Source: JAGQLF01 sp964635995 (lineage in GTDB: Bacteria > Patescibacteriota > Dojkabacteria > J137). From it: a stretch of 20,667 bases of DNA. How positions within the stretch are numbered: position 1 is the first letter of the stretch; every line of letters begins with the position of its first letter. This document shows positions 1 through 7,042 of this stretch, one piece after another. The position numbers were made by a program, and so were the translations under genes. The stretch is from the NCBI GenBank assembly GCA_964635995.1, contig CAZWRA010000026.1:1-20667 (forward strand), in the 5' to 3' direction. The notes under the pieces were generated by a model. It did not search any database. It was not told the DNA's origin and saw only the letters and a list, made by a program, of their open reading frames with translations.

Positions 1-186
1 CATCATTTTGAATTTTTTGGAAAAACAATTTCAGAAACTGGATATCGTTCACACTTTATTTTCAGAGATCAACTTGAAGAAGATGTTGAAAAACAATCTT
101 TTTCATTAGCTCAAGAACTTGAAAACGAATTAATTTCAAAAAATCCAATGGTTTTAAATACCCTTAACCAATTTACATTATTTTAA
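1..186 (+). CDS. C-terminal end of an unknown protein (5' truncated)
   Basis: An open frame enters from the left edge and ends at a TAA at 184-186, giving 61 residues. The visible part is rich in Phe, Glu and Gln, with a 'GYRSHF' stretch near residue 14 and a helical acidic tail. I do not recognise the family. The stop lies 10 bases before the DUF2958 gene, so the two are probably co-transcribed. DUF2958 genes often sit in plasmid or integrative-element backbones, so this is probably another accessory gene of that kind; that is inference from the neighbour only. The start lies outside the window. Confidence 0.6.
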   Translation, partial: HHFEFFGKTISETGYRSHFIFRDQLEEDVEKQSFSLAQELENELISKNPMVLNTLNQFTLF

Positions 187-196
187 ATCTACTATT

Positions 197-538
197 ATGA
201 AACTATTAACTCAAGAACTTATTGACCAGTTACCAAAGATTTATGAACAAGATGGAAAAAATGGAGATGCAATAATTCATATCAAGTTTTTTACTCCAGA
301 TTCTTCTTTTACATGGTATGTACTAGAAGGGCAACCAGTACCAGACATTAAAAGTGATTATGAAGAATTTGAATTCTTTGGAATTGTAGACAGTGGAGAC
401 TTTAAAGAATACGGCTATTTTGTACTTTCTGAACTTGAAAAAGGCAGAGGCGGTTTAGGCTTGCCTATTGAAAGAGATTTACATTTTAAACGATGTAAAG
501 TTTCAGATGTTCGGGAATTAAAAGAGCTTTGGGGCTAA
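197..538 (+). CDS. DUF2958 family protein
   Basis: This 113-residue protein matches DUF2958 along its whole length. It has an opening 'MKLLTQELIDQLPKIY', a 'KFFTPDSSFTWY' block near residues 30-41, an acidic middle and a 'LSELEKGRGGLGLPIERD' block near residues 77-94. The length is normal for the family. No biochemical function is established; members are commonly carried on plasmids and conjugative elements beside anti-restriction and conjugation genes. It starts at an ATG ten bases after the preceding stop, with no clear ribosome binding site. The stop at 536-538 is followed within three bases by a double hairpin and terminator, so this gene ends its transcription unit. Family assignment is by remembered motif similarity. 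Confidence 0.85.
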   Translation: MKLLTQELIDQLPKIYEQDGKNGDAIIHIKFFTPDSSFTWYVLEGQPVPDIKSDYEEFEFFGIVDSGDFKEYGYFVLSELEKGRGGLGLPIERDLHFKRCKVSDVRELKELWG

Positions 539-540
539 GT

Positions 541-556
541 GAGAAGTTTTCTTCTC
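541..556 (+). repeat. Perfect small hairpin before the terminator
   Basis: GAGAAG, a TTTT loop and CTTCTC form a perfect six-base-pair stem two bases after the DUF2958 stop. It lies three bases ahead of the intrinsic terminator stem, so the pair forms a tandem hairpin at the 3' end of the upstream message. Confidence 0.6.
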
Positions 557-558
557 AG

Positions 559-582
559 GGGTGATAAAATTCACCCTTTTTT
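559..582 (+). terminator. Rho-independent terminator after DUF2958 gene
   Basis: GGGTGA (559-564), a six-base loop and TCACCC (571-576) form a perfect six-pair stem followed at once by six T residues (577-582). This is a textbook intrinsic terminator. It separates the DUF2958 transcript from the small gene that starts at 602, which therefore needs its own promoter or read-through. Confidence 0.8.
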
Positions 583-601
583 ATATCTAATTTTAAAAAT
601 T

Positions 602-859
602 ATGAAAACTATTGACGATTATTTTCAGATAGACAAAGTCTATCATCGCAAATATGCACTGATAAAGAATGCTAAATTAGTTTTAGAAGGTGCAAAACAA
701 TGCGATATTGTGGACACAATCGGCGAAGAATCAATTGAAATTGAAGGTAAATGTTATTTACTCAATCAATTTGATGAGGATACAAAACACGCCTTATTAG
801 TTTTGAAAGATAATATTTACAGGTGTGAAAAAGAAATATCCACATTTTATCTTGAATAA
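602..859 (+). CDS. Small hypothetical protein, 85 aa
   Basis: I do not recognise this protein. I start it at the ATG at 602. The same frame extends upstream to a GTG at 539, but that extension would be translated from the terminator hairpins and is not protein-like. The 85 residues are mixed in character, with a Lys/Tyr-rich N-terminal third, a 'GKCYLLN' strand-like stretch near residues 50-56 and an acidic C-terminus. There is no signal peptide or membrane helix. It lies between a terminator and a strong hairpin, so it looks like a single-gene unit, probably part of the same accessory backbone as the DUF2958 gene. Confidence 0.5.
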   Translation: MKTIDDYFQIDKVYHRKYALIKNAKLVLEGAKQCDIVDTIGEESIEIEGKCYLLNQFDEDTKHALLVLKDNIYRCEKEISTFYLE

Positions 860-865
860 TAAAAC

Positions 866-887
866 CCACTGCAAGAAATTGCAGTGG
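866..887 (+). repeat. Strong hairpin with GAAA tetraloop after the 85-aa gene
   Basis: CCACTGCAA (866-874), loop GAAA and TTGCAGTGG (879-887) form a perfect nine-pair stem capped by a stable GNRA-type tetraloop. It begins six bases after a stop codon, where a terminator or message-stabilising hairpin would sit. The following bases lack a T run, so it is not a canonical intrinsic terminator. Confidence 0.6.
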
Positions 888-1055
888 CAACTTCTATATT
901 CAGGTGGCATACAAAAGTTGACAAAAATAGCCTTTGAGAAGACATTAAAACATTCGAAAGTTTTTCATAATTATTCATTATTCAAACAACTCATTATTTT
1001 AATGTCCAATCCGAAACAAAATGACAAATGAATAGTTATTTATCATAAAATTTAG

Positions 1056-1061
1056 TATAAT
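1056..1061 (+). promoter_or_regulatory. Candidate -10 box for the signalling operon
   Basis: A perfect TATAAT lies 86 bases upstream of the first operon start. The -35 region at the usual spacing is poor (TAGTTA at 1033-1038), so this is a partial promoter match. It would give a leader of about 80 bases containing repeated 'ggcat' motifs. Confidence 0.4.
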
Positions 1062-1147
1062 TCAATTATTATTAGGCATTAGGGCATGTTTTTGGCATAG
1101 GACGTGTCAACTAATGGCAACAAATTAACTATTTAGAAATATTTAAT

Positions 1148-1618
1148 ATGGTACAAGACGAAGTCACAAAAATACTCGAAGAGCTATATAAAATTAGAGA
1201 AATTTTAGGTTGGGATTTAACAGATGTTGCAGGTGAGACAGTTGATGATTCGTTAAAAACACAAACACATATTTTGAAGGTAAGAAAAGATTTAAGTACT
1301 TTAGCCGGAATCATTTCAAAACTGGTAGTTGAAACTGAAGAGAAAGAGGATATTACTGAGATGGAGAGAGCAAATCTAGAGCGAATCAAAGAGTTTGGAA
1401 AAAAGCTAGGTAATATGCAATTTAAGCTAAATAAAATTAATAAGCAATATGATGCAATTGTCCAGGTAGCAGAGGTGCTTGGACAAGATGGAATCAATTT
1501 GGGTGGTGATATTATTGAATTGCAGGATGATGCTAGAGAAATAACTGGAATATTTAAGAGCTTAGGCTATCAAATACCCAAGTCAGATATTCAAACATTT
1601 CTAACAGTACAACCTTAA
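1148..1618 (+). CDS. Small coiled-coil protein leading the signalling operon
   Basis: I do not recognise the family. The 156-residue product is soluble, highly charged and almost entirely helical. Heptad-like hydrophobic spacing is visible near residues 1-25, 40-65 and 70-115. The C-terminal 40 residues are less helical and end in 'FLTVQP'. There is no membrane segment or catalytic motif. It is the first gene of a five-gene run and lies 21 bases before a receiver-domain gene. A helical scaffold, a partner of the receiver or kinase, or a phosphotransfer-like four-helix protein are all possible, but I see no conserved phosphorylatable His (no His-x-x-Lys type motif). Role is inferred only from position. 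Confidence 0.7.
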   Translation: MVQDEVTKILEELYKIREILGWDLTDVAGETVDDSLKTQTHILKVRKDLSTLAGIISKLVVETEEKEDITEMERANLERIKEFGKKLGNMQFKLNKINKQYDAIVQVAEVLGQDGINLGGDIIELQDDAREITGIFKSLGYQIPKSDIQTFLTVQP

Positions 1619-1639
1619 CTTAATTGTTATTATGTAAAT

Positions 1640-2032
1640 ATGAGCCAAAAAAGAATATTATTAATTGATGATGAACCAATGGTTTCTGATGCTTTTGCTA
1701 AGCCATTGAGATTATTAGGAAATTTTGAGGTTACAGTCATCAATAAAGTAACGGAAATATATACGCACCTAGAGTCCAATGGGACATATGACCTAATACT
1801 TCTAGATTTAATGATTGAGGATACAGATGGTTTTGAGATTCTTCAAACACTTAGAAAAGATGAGAAAAAATATCAAATCGAAGGCGTGCCTGTAGTCATT
1901 TTGACAAATGTATCATCTGATGAGGCACAAAGGACTGCTCAGGAGCTAAATGTTGCTGGTTATTTAGTTAAAACTGATTATCCTGCGAAGAAATTGGTAG
2001 ATAAAATTAACCAAATACTTAATTTAAGTTAA
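1640..2032 (+). CDS. Stand-alone response regulator receiver domain
   Basis: The 130 residues form one CheY-like receiver domain and nothing more. The acidic pair is D10-D11, the phospho-acceptor is D56 in 'LLLDLM', the switch Thr is T89 in 'VILTN', and the invariant Lys is K111 in 'YLVKTD'. All key residues are present, so it should accept phosphate. There is no DNA-binding or enzymatic output domain, so the output is likely through protein contact. The natural phosphodonor is the histidine kinase encoded at the end of the same operon. The gene follows the coiled-coil gene by 21 bases and precedes the ThiF-like gene by 5. Confidence 0.93.
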   Translation: MSQKRILLIDDEPMVSDAFAKPLRLLGNFEVTVINKVTEIYTHLESNGTYDLILLDLMIEDTDGFEILQTLRKDEKKYQIEGVPVVILTNVSSDEAQRTAQELNVAGYLVKTDYPAKKLVDKINQILNLS

Positions 2033-2037
2033 AACTA

Positions 2038-3045
2038 ATGAGTGACCAAGTCCTTAACCCAACTCAACAAAATACGGTAAGGGTTTCTGAGGGACTTCTA
2101 TCATCTGAAACGATGAGAGAATGGAGTCAAACTTCGTTTGCGGTTTTTGGACTAGGGGCTGGGGGAAGTAAAGCAGTTGAGCAGTTTTACAGACATGGTT
2201 CACGACAATTCTTTCTGAGTGATCCAGATACAGTTGAGGCAAAAAATACTGAGAATCAAGTCTATACGCCAGAATATGTTGGACAAACAAAAGCTGAAGC
2301 GTTGAATACAATAATCACAACTTCTTCCACAAATCCTGATGAACTTAGATTGAGATACGATTCACTAGGAGTTGTTCCGGAGAATATGGTTAATGTCGAA
2401 GAGTACATTCGTGATTCTAGAATCATTTTTGATGGGATTGATCCAGATGCCTTTCCTGCGAGTCTTGAAGTTCATAGATTAGCAAAAGAATATGGTAAAC
2501 CAGTTATAGTCCCATTAGATATTGGAGAACAAGCTAGTTGTCTTGTGTATAGATACGATTTATTTCCAGAGATGGAACCTATGCGAGGAGCAATAAGACA
2601 AAGCGATATTGAAGAGTATACGTTAGTACAGGAATTATATAATCAAGGGCTGATAAGCAAAGGTCAGAAAATAGGTTATATATACAGAATATTTGCTAAT
2701 GTTATAGGATATCACAGCATACCTGAAGGATTTCTAGATATAGTAATAAATCCAGAGAATGCAAATATTATTCCACAATTGGGAAGAACTGCTGATACAA
2801 CAGCAATTTTAGTGGCTAAAGTGGCTGAAAATATAATTACAGGAAGACCAACTCAATTCCATCCTACAACTGATTGGGATAGTATTGTATCACCAAAAAA
2901 TATTAATCCATACCCTGTTGCAAGAAGAGCCTTGAAAGCTGAACTCGTAAGACTATTTTTAAATATCAATACTTATCAAATTAGAAGAATAATAGGTGGA
3001 AACCCAGGTATAGGAAGAATAATCACAGAAATAGCAGAAAGTTAA
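2038..3045 (+). CDS. ThiF/E1-like adenylating enzyme
   Basis: This 335-residue protein has the E1/ThiF/MoeB nucleotide-binding fold. The glycine-rich loop 'GLGAGG' is at residues 38-43, the ribose-binding acidic strand end 'SDPD' at 61-64, an Asn in 'KNTENQ' near 70, a conserved-type Lys at 85 in 'GQTKAE', and an Asp-rich 'FDGIDPD' at 131-137. Such enzymes activate a carboxylate, often a protein C-terminus, as an acyl-adenylate. The CxxC zinc pairs of MoeB/ThiF are absent. The best catalytic Cys candidate is C168, but I cannot be sure it aligns. It is therefore not an ordinary thiamine or molybdopterin gene. It is five bases after the receiver gene and ten before the acyltransferase gene, implying a joint role. 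No ubiquitin-like partner ending in GG is encoded here. Confidence 0.85.
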   Translation: MSDQVLNPTQQNTVRVSEGLLSSETMREWSQTSFAVFGLGAGGSKAVEQFYRHGSRQFFLSDPDTVEAKNTENQVYTPEYVGQTKAEALNTIITTSSTNPDELRLRYDSLGVVPENMVNVEEYIRDSRIIFDGIDPDAFPASLEVHRLAKEYGKPVIVPLDIGEQASCLVYRYDLFPEMEPMRGAIRQSDIEEYTLVQELYNQGLISKGQKIGYIYRIFANVIGYHSIPEGFLDIVINPENANIIPQLGRTADTTAILVAKVAENIITGRPTQFHPTTDWDSIVSPKNINPYPVARRALKAELVRLFLNINTYQIRRIIGGNPGIGRIITEIAES

Positions 3046-3055
3046 ATTTATAAAT

Positions 3056-4024
3056 ATGGACATACAAAGTTCAAATATAAATCAGAGTGAATTGCTAGAC
3101 AGAGCAATTGAAACTAATATCAGAAGAGATATACTTTCTTCCCCTGAATTCGAGCTATCGCAGGTCTTAGATATCTCAAATATGCCTGATGGTACTTTTA
3201 CCTCGGGACTTGCAACAACTCCTAGACAACAATTAGATAGACTAATTGTAGCAACTCAAAGATATCTTGACGAAGGATATCTAAAAGATCTTGGTGAGGC
3301 AGTAGTTATTGAGGAAATACTTCCAGAAAGTCTTTTTGACATGTCTTTAGAGCAATTCTCATCTTCGTTATCAGAAGCGGATAGAGCTAGATTCATGCAT
3401 GATGGAGTTATGGTGAGACTTGGTGAACTAGAACTATATGTAGATAAATGGTTGTTTGAAGACACTATTCCAATCGTGGGTTACGAAAAGAAAGATGGAA
3501 AAGTTGTTCCAACAGGTTCTGTTCGCTTGATATTGCCTAAAAAAGGACGTGATATTCCATTATTTGATAATCAATCTATTGCTATCGACCCTGAGCAATT
3601 AGATGGTGCAACTTTATCTCAAGCAGAGTTATCGCAACTCGCAATTGTGCAAGGTGCAACCAGAGGTATGGCATCAGCTTTACTTAGAAAAGTTGTAGAG
3701 GTAGGAAGAAAATTAAACATGTTGACATGGGCAGCGGTAATAGACGGAAAAGAATTTGAAGATGATATGGGGGAGAAAAGGCTTTCAGGAGTTTTAGGAT
3801 TATTGAATGGGAGTGCTTATGCATTTGGACTACCTAGTATTGGACCCTCTGTTTACCATGTTGGTTCAGATACGACACCAGTTCTGATAGATGTCGATAG
3901 AGCATTAGACAATGCCGAACTTGGAGAGAGAAAAACAGCAAGTAGCGTCAAGTCTTCTCAATTCATAAGAGGAAAAATCAATTTTCCAAATTATATAGAT
4001 AAAGGTACAATTTCTGAACAATGA
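3056..4024 (+). CDS. LuxI/FeeM-like GNAT-fold N-acyltransferase
   Basis: This 322-residue protein resembles the autoinducer-synthase/N-acyl-amino-acid-synthase branch of the GNAT fold. The telling block runs from about residue 135 to 215: a 'VGYEKKDG' strand, then 'TGSVRLILP' (about 154-162), 'IPLFDN', and 'AELSQLAI' (about 194-201), which matches the 'EIsRlaV' signature of LuxI, FeeM and the PEP-CTERM-associated acyltransferases. A helix and strand with 'LRKVVEVGRKLNM' follow. By family analogy it would move an acyl group from acyl-ACP or acyl-CoA to an amine. The N-terminal 100 residues are helical and unassigned. Its stop overlaps the histidine kinase start by four bases, which suggests coupled translation. 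Substrate is unknown; the family call is by motif only. Confidence 0.65.
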   Translation: MDIQSSNINQSELLDRAIETNIRRDILSSPEFELSQVLDISNMPDGTFTSGLATTPRQQLDRLIVATQRYLDEGYLKDLGEAVVIEEILPESLFDMSLEQFSSSLSEADRARFMHDGVMVRLGELELYVDKWLFEDTIPIVGYEKKDGKVVPTGSVRLILPKKGRDIPLFDNQSIAIDPEQLDGATLSQAELSQLAIVQGATRGMASALLRKVVEVGRKLNMLTWAAVIDGKEFEDDMGEKRLSGVLGLLNGSAYAFGLPSIGPSVYHVGSDTTPVLIDVDRALDNAELGERKTASSVKSSQFIRGKINFPNYIDKGTISEQ

Positions 4025-6216
4025 TATTAATTTTCCTACTAACAATCTCATTCATAATGCTTGGAATATCAATTCTAGCATTAAGATCTAATCCTAAAAG
4101 TTCTACAAATAAGCTATTTTTATTATTTGTCTTAACATTTGATATTTGGCTTTTAGCAAATTATTTTTCAAATTCCAGTCAAAACTACGATACAGTAGTT
4201 TTAACGAACAAATTGATATTTTTCTCTACAACCTGGCTGATTTTTTTCTTAGCACTTTTTATTAAGTCATATCCTAATGCAAAAGTAAAATATAATCTTT
4301 TACCTGTGTCCTTTGCATTTATTGGTGCGATTGCAATAAGTACTTTAAGTTTTACCGATGTTATTGTTCAACAAGTAGAAATAAAAGATGGTTTTAGCGA
4401 TATTATATTTGGAGATGGAATAATAATTTATGCAGTATATTTCTTACTATTGTTGGGTTTTTCGATTTATACCTTATTTAAAAAATTCTATAAATCTCAA
4501 GGAATTGAAAGATTAAAGATACAATATTTATTTCTTGGAATTATACTTACCTCAGCTGGAACAATCATTACCAATTTAATTTTCCCAATTCTCTTCAATA
4601 ATTTTGAGTTATCAAATATCGGAGCAGGATTCTCATTATTTCTTGTCTCATTAACAGGGTACTCAATTATTAAACACAGACTTTTCGGAATTCGGATGCT
4701 TTTGGGGAGCATTCTTACAATTTCAACAGTTGAGATATTTACTTTCGTAATGTTTTATGGAGTTCTTACGTTTGAGAATGCTATTTTTGAGTCACCTTTT
4801 GACTTGGATTCAATACTCGCAAATGTATTTATCTCATTTATATTCTCAATACTTTTTATAAATATATATAACTACGCTTCTAAGATTATTAGAAGATCAT
4901 TCATACATTCAGCTTATGACCCATCAATAGAACTTGAGAAATTTAACAGCTTGATTAGTGAGAAATTAAGTTTCAATGATGTTAATTTAGCCATAAAACA
5001 ATATTTGTCTGATTTGTTTAAGATTAAAGAAATTAACCTGTTTTTAAATAAAGATAATTCAGATTCATTTTTTTCTATTGATGAAGATAAACAAATATCA
5101 AAAGATATAGTCTCAAAATTCTTCAAATCTTTTAACAACACTGGTGTGTCACAGGAGGAATTAGAGAGCTTAAAATTTTCGGCAAAGATTAATGAAATTC
5201 AAAACAATATCTATTCATTTAACTACAATAATAGTATAGCTGTTCTTGTACCATTAAGCGATGAGAGGGGTCTTGGTGGATTTATAGCACTAGGAAAACG
5301 GGGAATTCCATACGATCAAATAGACATTTCATTTATTGAATCAATTGCTAAATCAATAAACCTTGCAGTAGGAAGAGCAAATTACTTTAAAAAATTTGAA
5401 GATCTGATTAGTGAACTTGAAGCTAAAGTTGAAGATAGGACAAAGCAATTAAGAGAACTAGCCGAAGAACAAAAAAATATTATTGACGTAATGGGTCATG
5501 AAATACGAACACCTTTATCTGTGGTAAATTCAGAAATTTCCCTTCATGAAGAAATTACAATACCGAACCTAGACAAGTGGTTAAAGAAAGAAATGTCCGA
5601 AGAAGAAATAAAGAACCTATTTGACAGTATAAAGGTTATAGGCAAAGCAACTGCACAGTCAATATCACTTGTAAATGATATGCTTGAGACAGCAAGAATT
5701 GATAAAAAGAGATTTGAATTAAATTACACTAAGTTCGATATTGTAGAAAATGTAAAATCAAGTGTTGAATTAATGAAAAAAACTGCCAACTCTAAAATTC
5801 ACACATTAGTATTTGATTCAAAGATTGCAAAACTTGAAGTGGAAGCAGATGAAACAAGAATAACAGAAGCAGTTCAGGCTTTGATTAGCAATTCTATAAA
5901 ATATGGAATCAATCCTGATACAGGTAAGGCAGATATTGCCATTTCTGTAGAGGCTAGAAAAATTTTTGAGGAAGTAATAATTACGATATCAGACAAGGGT
6001 ATGGGCATAAAGAAAGAGGATATCAAAAAATTAGGACAAAAATTTGTGAGATTAAATCCGGAAACAAAAAATCTACAAAGACCAAAAGGAACTGGTTTAG
6101 GTTTGTTTGTTGTTAAAAACATTATGAAATATCATGGTGGTGAGCTCATTATTTCTTCTGATGGAATAGGAAAAGGAGCGAGTTTTAAAATGTCATTTCC
6201 AAGTAAGAAAAGTTGA
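4021..6216 (+). CDS. Membrane sensor histidine kinase with 7TM-type N-terminus
   Basis: The 731-residue protein starts in a four-base ATGA overlap with the acyltransferase. Residues 1-225 contain about seven membrane helices resembling the 7TM N-terminal module of histidine kinases. They end in 'GYSIIKHRLFGIR', followed by two more helices (about 230-255 and 268-288). Residues 320-450 look like a GAF-type cytoplasmic domain. A short coiled coil then leads to the HisKA helix with H493 in 'MGHEIRTP'. The ATPase domain shows the N box (N624 in 'LISNSIKYG'), the G1 box (D658 in 'DKGMGI') and the G2 box ('GTGLGL' from 690). All catalytic elements are intact. The obvious partner is the receiver protein at 1640-2032. 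A multi-helix sensor next to an acyltransferase is consistent with sensing a lipophilic signal, which is inference. Confidence 0.93.
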   Translation: MILIFLLTISFIMLGISILALRSNPKSSTNKLFLLFVLTFDIWLLANYFSNSSQNYDTVVLTNKLIFFSTTWLIFFLALFIKSYPNAKVKYNLLPVSFAFIGAIAISTLSFTDVIVQQVEIKDGFSDIIFGDGIIIYAVYFLLLLGFSIYTLFKKFYKSQGIERLKIQYLFLGIILTSAGTIITNLIFPILFNNFELSNIGAGFSLFLVSLTGYSIIKHRLFGIRMLLGSILTISTVEIFTFVMFYGVLTFENAIFESPFDLDSILANVFISFIFSILFINIYNYASKIIRRSFIHSAYDPSIELEKFNSLISEKLSFNDVNLAIKQYLSDLFKIKEINLFLNKDNSDSFFSIDEDKQISKDIVSKFFKSFNNTGVSQEELESLKFSAKINEIQNNIYSFNYNNSIAVLVPLSDERGLGGFIALGKRGIPYDQIDISFIESIAKSINLAVGRANYFKKFEDLISELEAKVEDRTKQLRELAEEQKNIIDVMGHEIRTPLSVVNSEISLHEEITIPNLDKWLKKEMSEEEIKNLFDSIKVIGKATAQSISLVNDMLETARIDKKRFELNYTKFDIVENVKSSVELMKKTANSKIHTLVFDSKIAKLEVEADETRITEAVQALISNSIKYGINPDTGKADIAISVEARKIFEEVIITISDKGMGIKKEDIKKLGQKFVRLNPETKNLQRPKGTGLGLFVVKNIMKYHGGELIISSDGIGKGASFKMSFPSKKS

Positions 6217-6250
6217 CATAAATTATCACACTAGATTTTCTCGTGCTTCC

Positions 6251-6276
6251 TGATATAATTGATAGAATGCCTATCA
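6251..6276 (+). promoter_or_regulatory. Extended -10 promoter with inverted repeat at start site
   Basis: TGATATAAT (6251-6259) is a perfect extended -10 element. It is followed at once by TGATAG (6260-6265), a five-base spacer and CTATCA (6271-6276), a perfect inverted repeat at the expected transcription start. The -35 position is poor, as is usual for extended -10 promoters; a TTGACA at 6213-6218 is too far away. The repeat could be an operator or a 5' hairpin in the short leader of the methyltransferase gene at 6290. Confidence 0.55.
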
Positions 6277-6289
6277 TAAATATCAATAA

Positions 6290-7042
6290 ATGAAAAGAAC
6301 TAATCCTTGGAATGAAATAGCAAAAAGATATGATCAACAATTCGGTGATGAAGGAGACTATTCTCATAGATTCATAATCTATCCTGCTTTACTTGATTTG
6401 ATTGGAGATGTAATAGATAAAGATGTCCTCGACTTGGGTTGTGGAACAGGTACTTTTTCTAGAATACTCGCTAAGATGGGCGCAAAGGTAATAGCTACAG
6501 ATAATGCAATTCAGATGATTAATATTGCAAAATCAAAGGAGAAAAGCTATAGAAATCCAATTGAGTACATTCAAGCTGATGCCACTTTCCCCCTAAAACT
6601 TAAAGATCAAAAGTTTGATATAGTTTTTCAAGTCATGCTACTCCATTCGATTGAGGATAGGGACATTTCTAACGTTATTCAAGAAAGTAAAAAGGTACTT
6701 AATGATAATGGGGAAGTATTTATCGTTCTACCCCATCCCTTTTTTGTTAAGGAATTTAAGAGTGTTGGGCATCCATCTAGTGAACAGTATTTATCAAACT
6801 ATGAAACATTCTTTGTTTGGAAACAGCTAGCAGAGATATGTGAAGCACCTACACAATTCTATTTGAGACCTTTAGAGTTTTATTCAGCGGTATTTGAAAA
6901 AAATGGGCTGAACATTAAAGGAATATACGAACCTAAGGTAGTTAATAGCAAGGAAGCTCTAAATGCTAAACCACATTTATTCAGGAGAAGGCAAGAAATA
7001 CCTGGATTTATGATATTAAAACTTGTAAAATGTAATATATGA
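6290..7042 (+). CDS. Class I SAM-dependent methyltransferase
   Basis: This 250-residue protein is a Rossmann-fold methyltransferase. Motif I 'VLDLGCGTG' is at residues 46-54, the acidic end of strand 2 ('IATDNA') at about 70-75, 'QADATFPL' follows near 97, and the motif IV strand 'FDIVFQVMLLHSI' near 107-119. The family resembles ubiquinone/Coq5-like and Methyltransf_11 enzymes that act on small molecules; I cannot name the substrate. The C-terminal 100 residues contain several aromatic residues around a possible acceptor pocket. It has its own promoter and its stop overlaps the next gene by four bases, so the two form a small operon apart from the kinase operon. Confidence 0.88.
   Translation: MKRTNPWNEIAKRYDQQFGDEGDYSHRFIIYPALLDLIGDVIDKDVLDLGCGTGTFSRILAKMGAKVIATDNAIQMINIAKSKEKSYRNPIEYIQADATFPLKLKDQKFDIVFQVMLLHSIEDRDISNVIQESKKVLNDNGEVFIVLPHPFFVKEFKSVGHPSSEQYLSNYETFFVWKQLAEICEAPTQFYLRPLEFYSAVFEKNGLNIKGIYEPKVVNSKEALNAKPHLFRRRQEIPGFMILKLVKCNI

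Larger units (their letters stand above)
860..1147. other. Intergenic stretch between accessory region and signalling operon
   Basis: No credible gene is seen. A 68-codon frame at 825-1031 reads through the hairpin at 866-887 and overlaps the preceding gene; its translation is basic and not protein-like. The stretch holds that hairpin, an isolated TTGACA at 918-923 without a well-spaced -10, and a TATAAT box at 1056-1061. A GC-richer piece at about 1075-1115 repeats 'ggcat' three times in the likely leader of the operon at 1148. Confidence 0.5.

Noticed and set aside
539..601. GTG-initiated upstream extension of the 85-aa gene
   Set aside because: The extension is translated entirely from two hairpins and the T run of a terminator; the ATG at 602 is a natural start.
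866..887. Calling the nine-pair hairpin an intrinsic terminator
   Set aside because: The stem is strong but no T run follows, so I list it only as a hairpin.
916..946. Promoter from TTGACA at 918-923
   Set aside because: No acceptable -10 hexamer lies 15-19 bases downstream, and no gene starts nearby.
825..1031. 68-codon frame after the 85-aa gene
   Set aside because: It overlaps the end of the preceding gene, reads through a perfect hairpin, and its translation is basic and low in protein-like features.
1129..1497. 122-codon minus-strand frame opposite the coiled-coil gene
   Set aside because: It is a Ser/Phe-rich mirror of a well supported plus-strand gene, with no promoter or known motif. 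Other minus-strand frames opposite genes were rejected for the same reason.
2038..3045. Naming the E1-like gene thiF or moeB
   Set aside because: Zinc cysteines are missing and no thiamine or molybdopterin genes are nearby.
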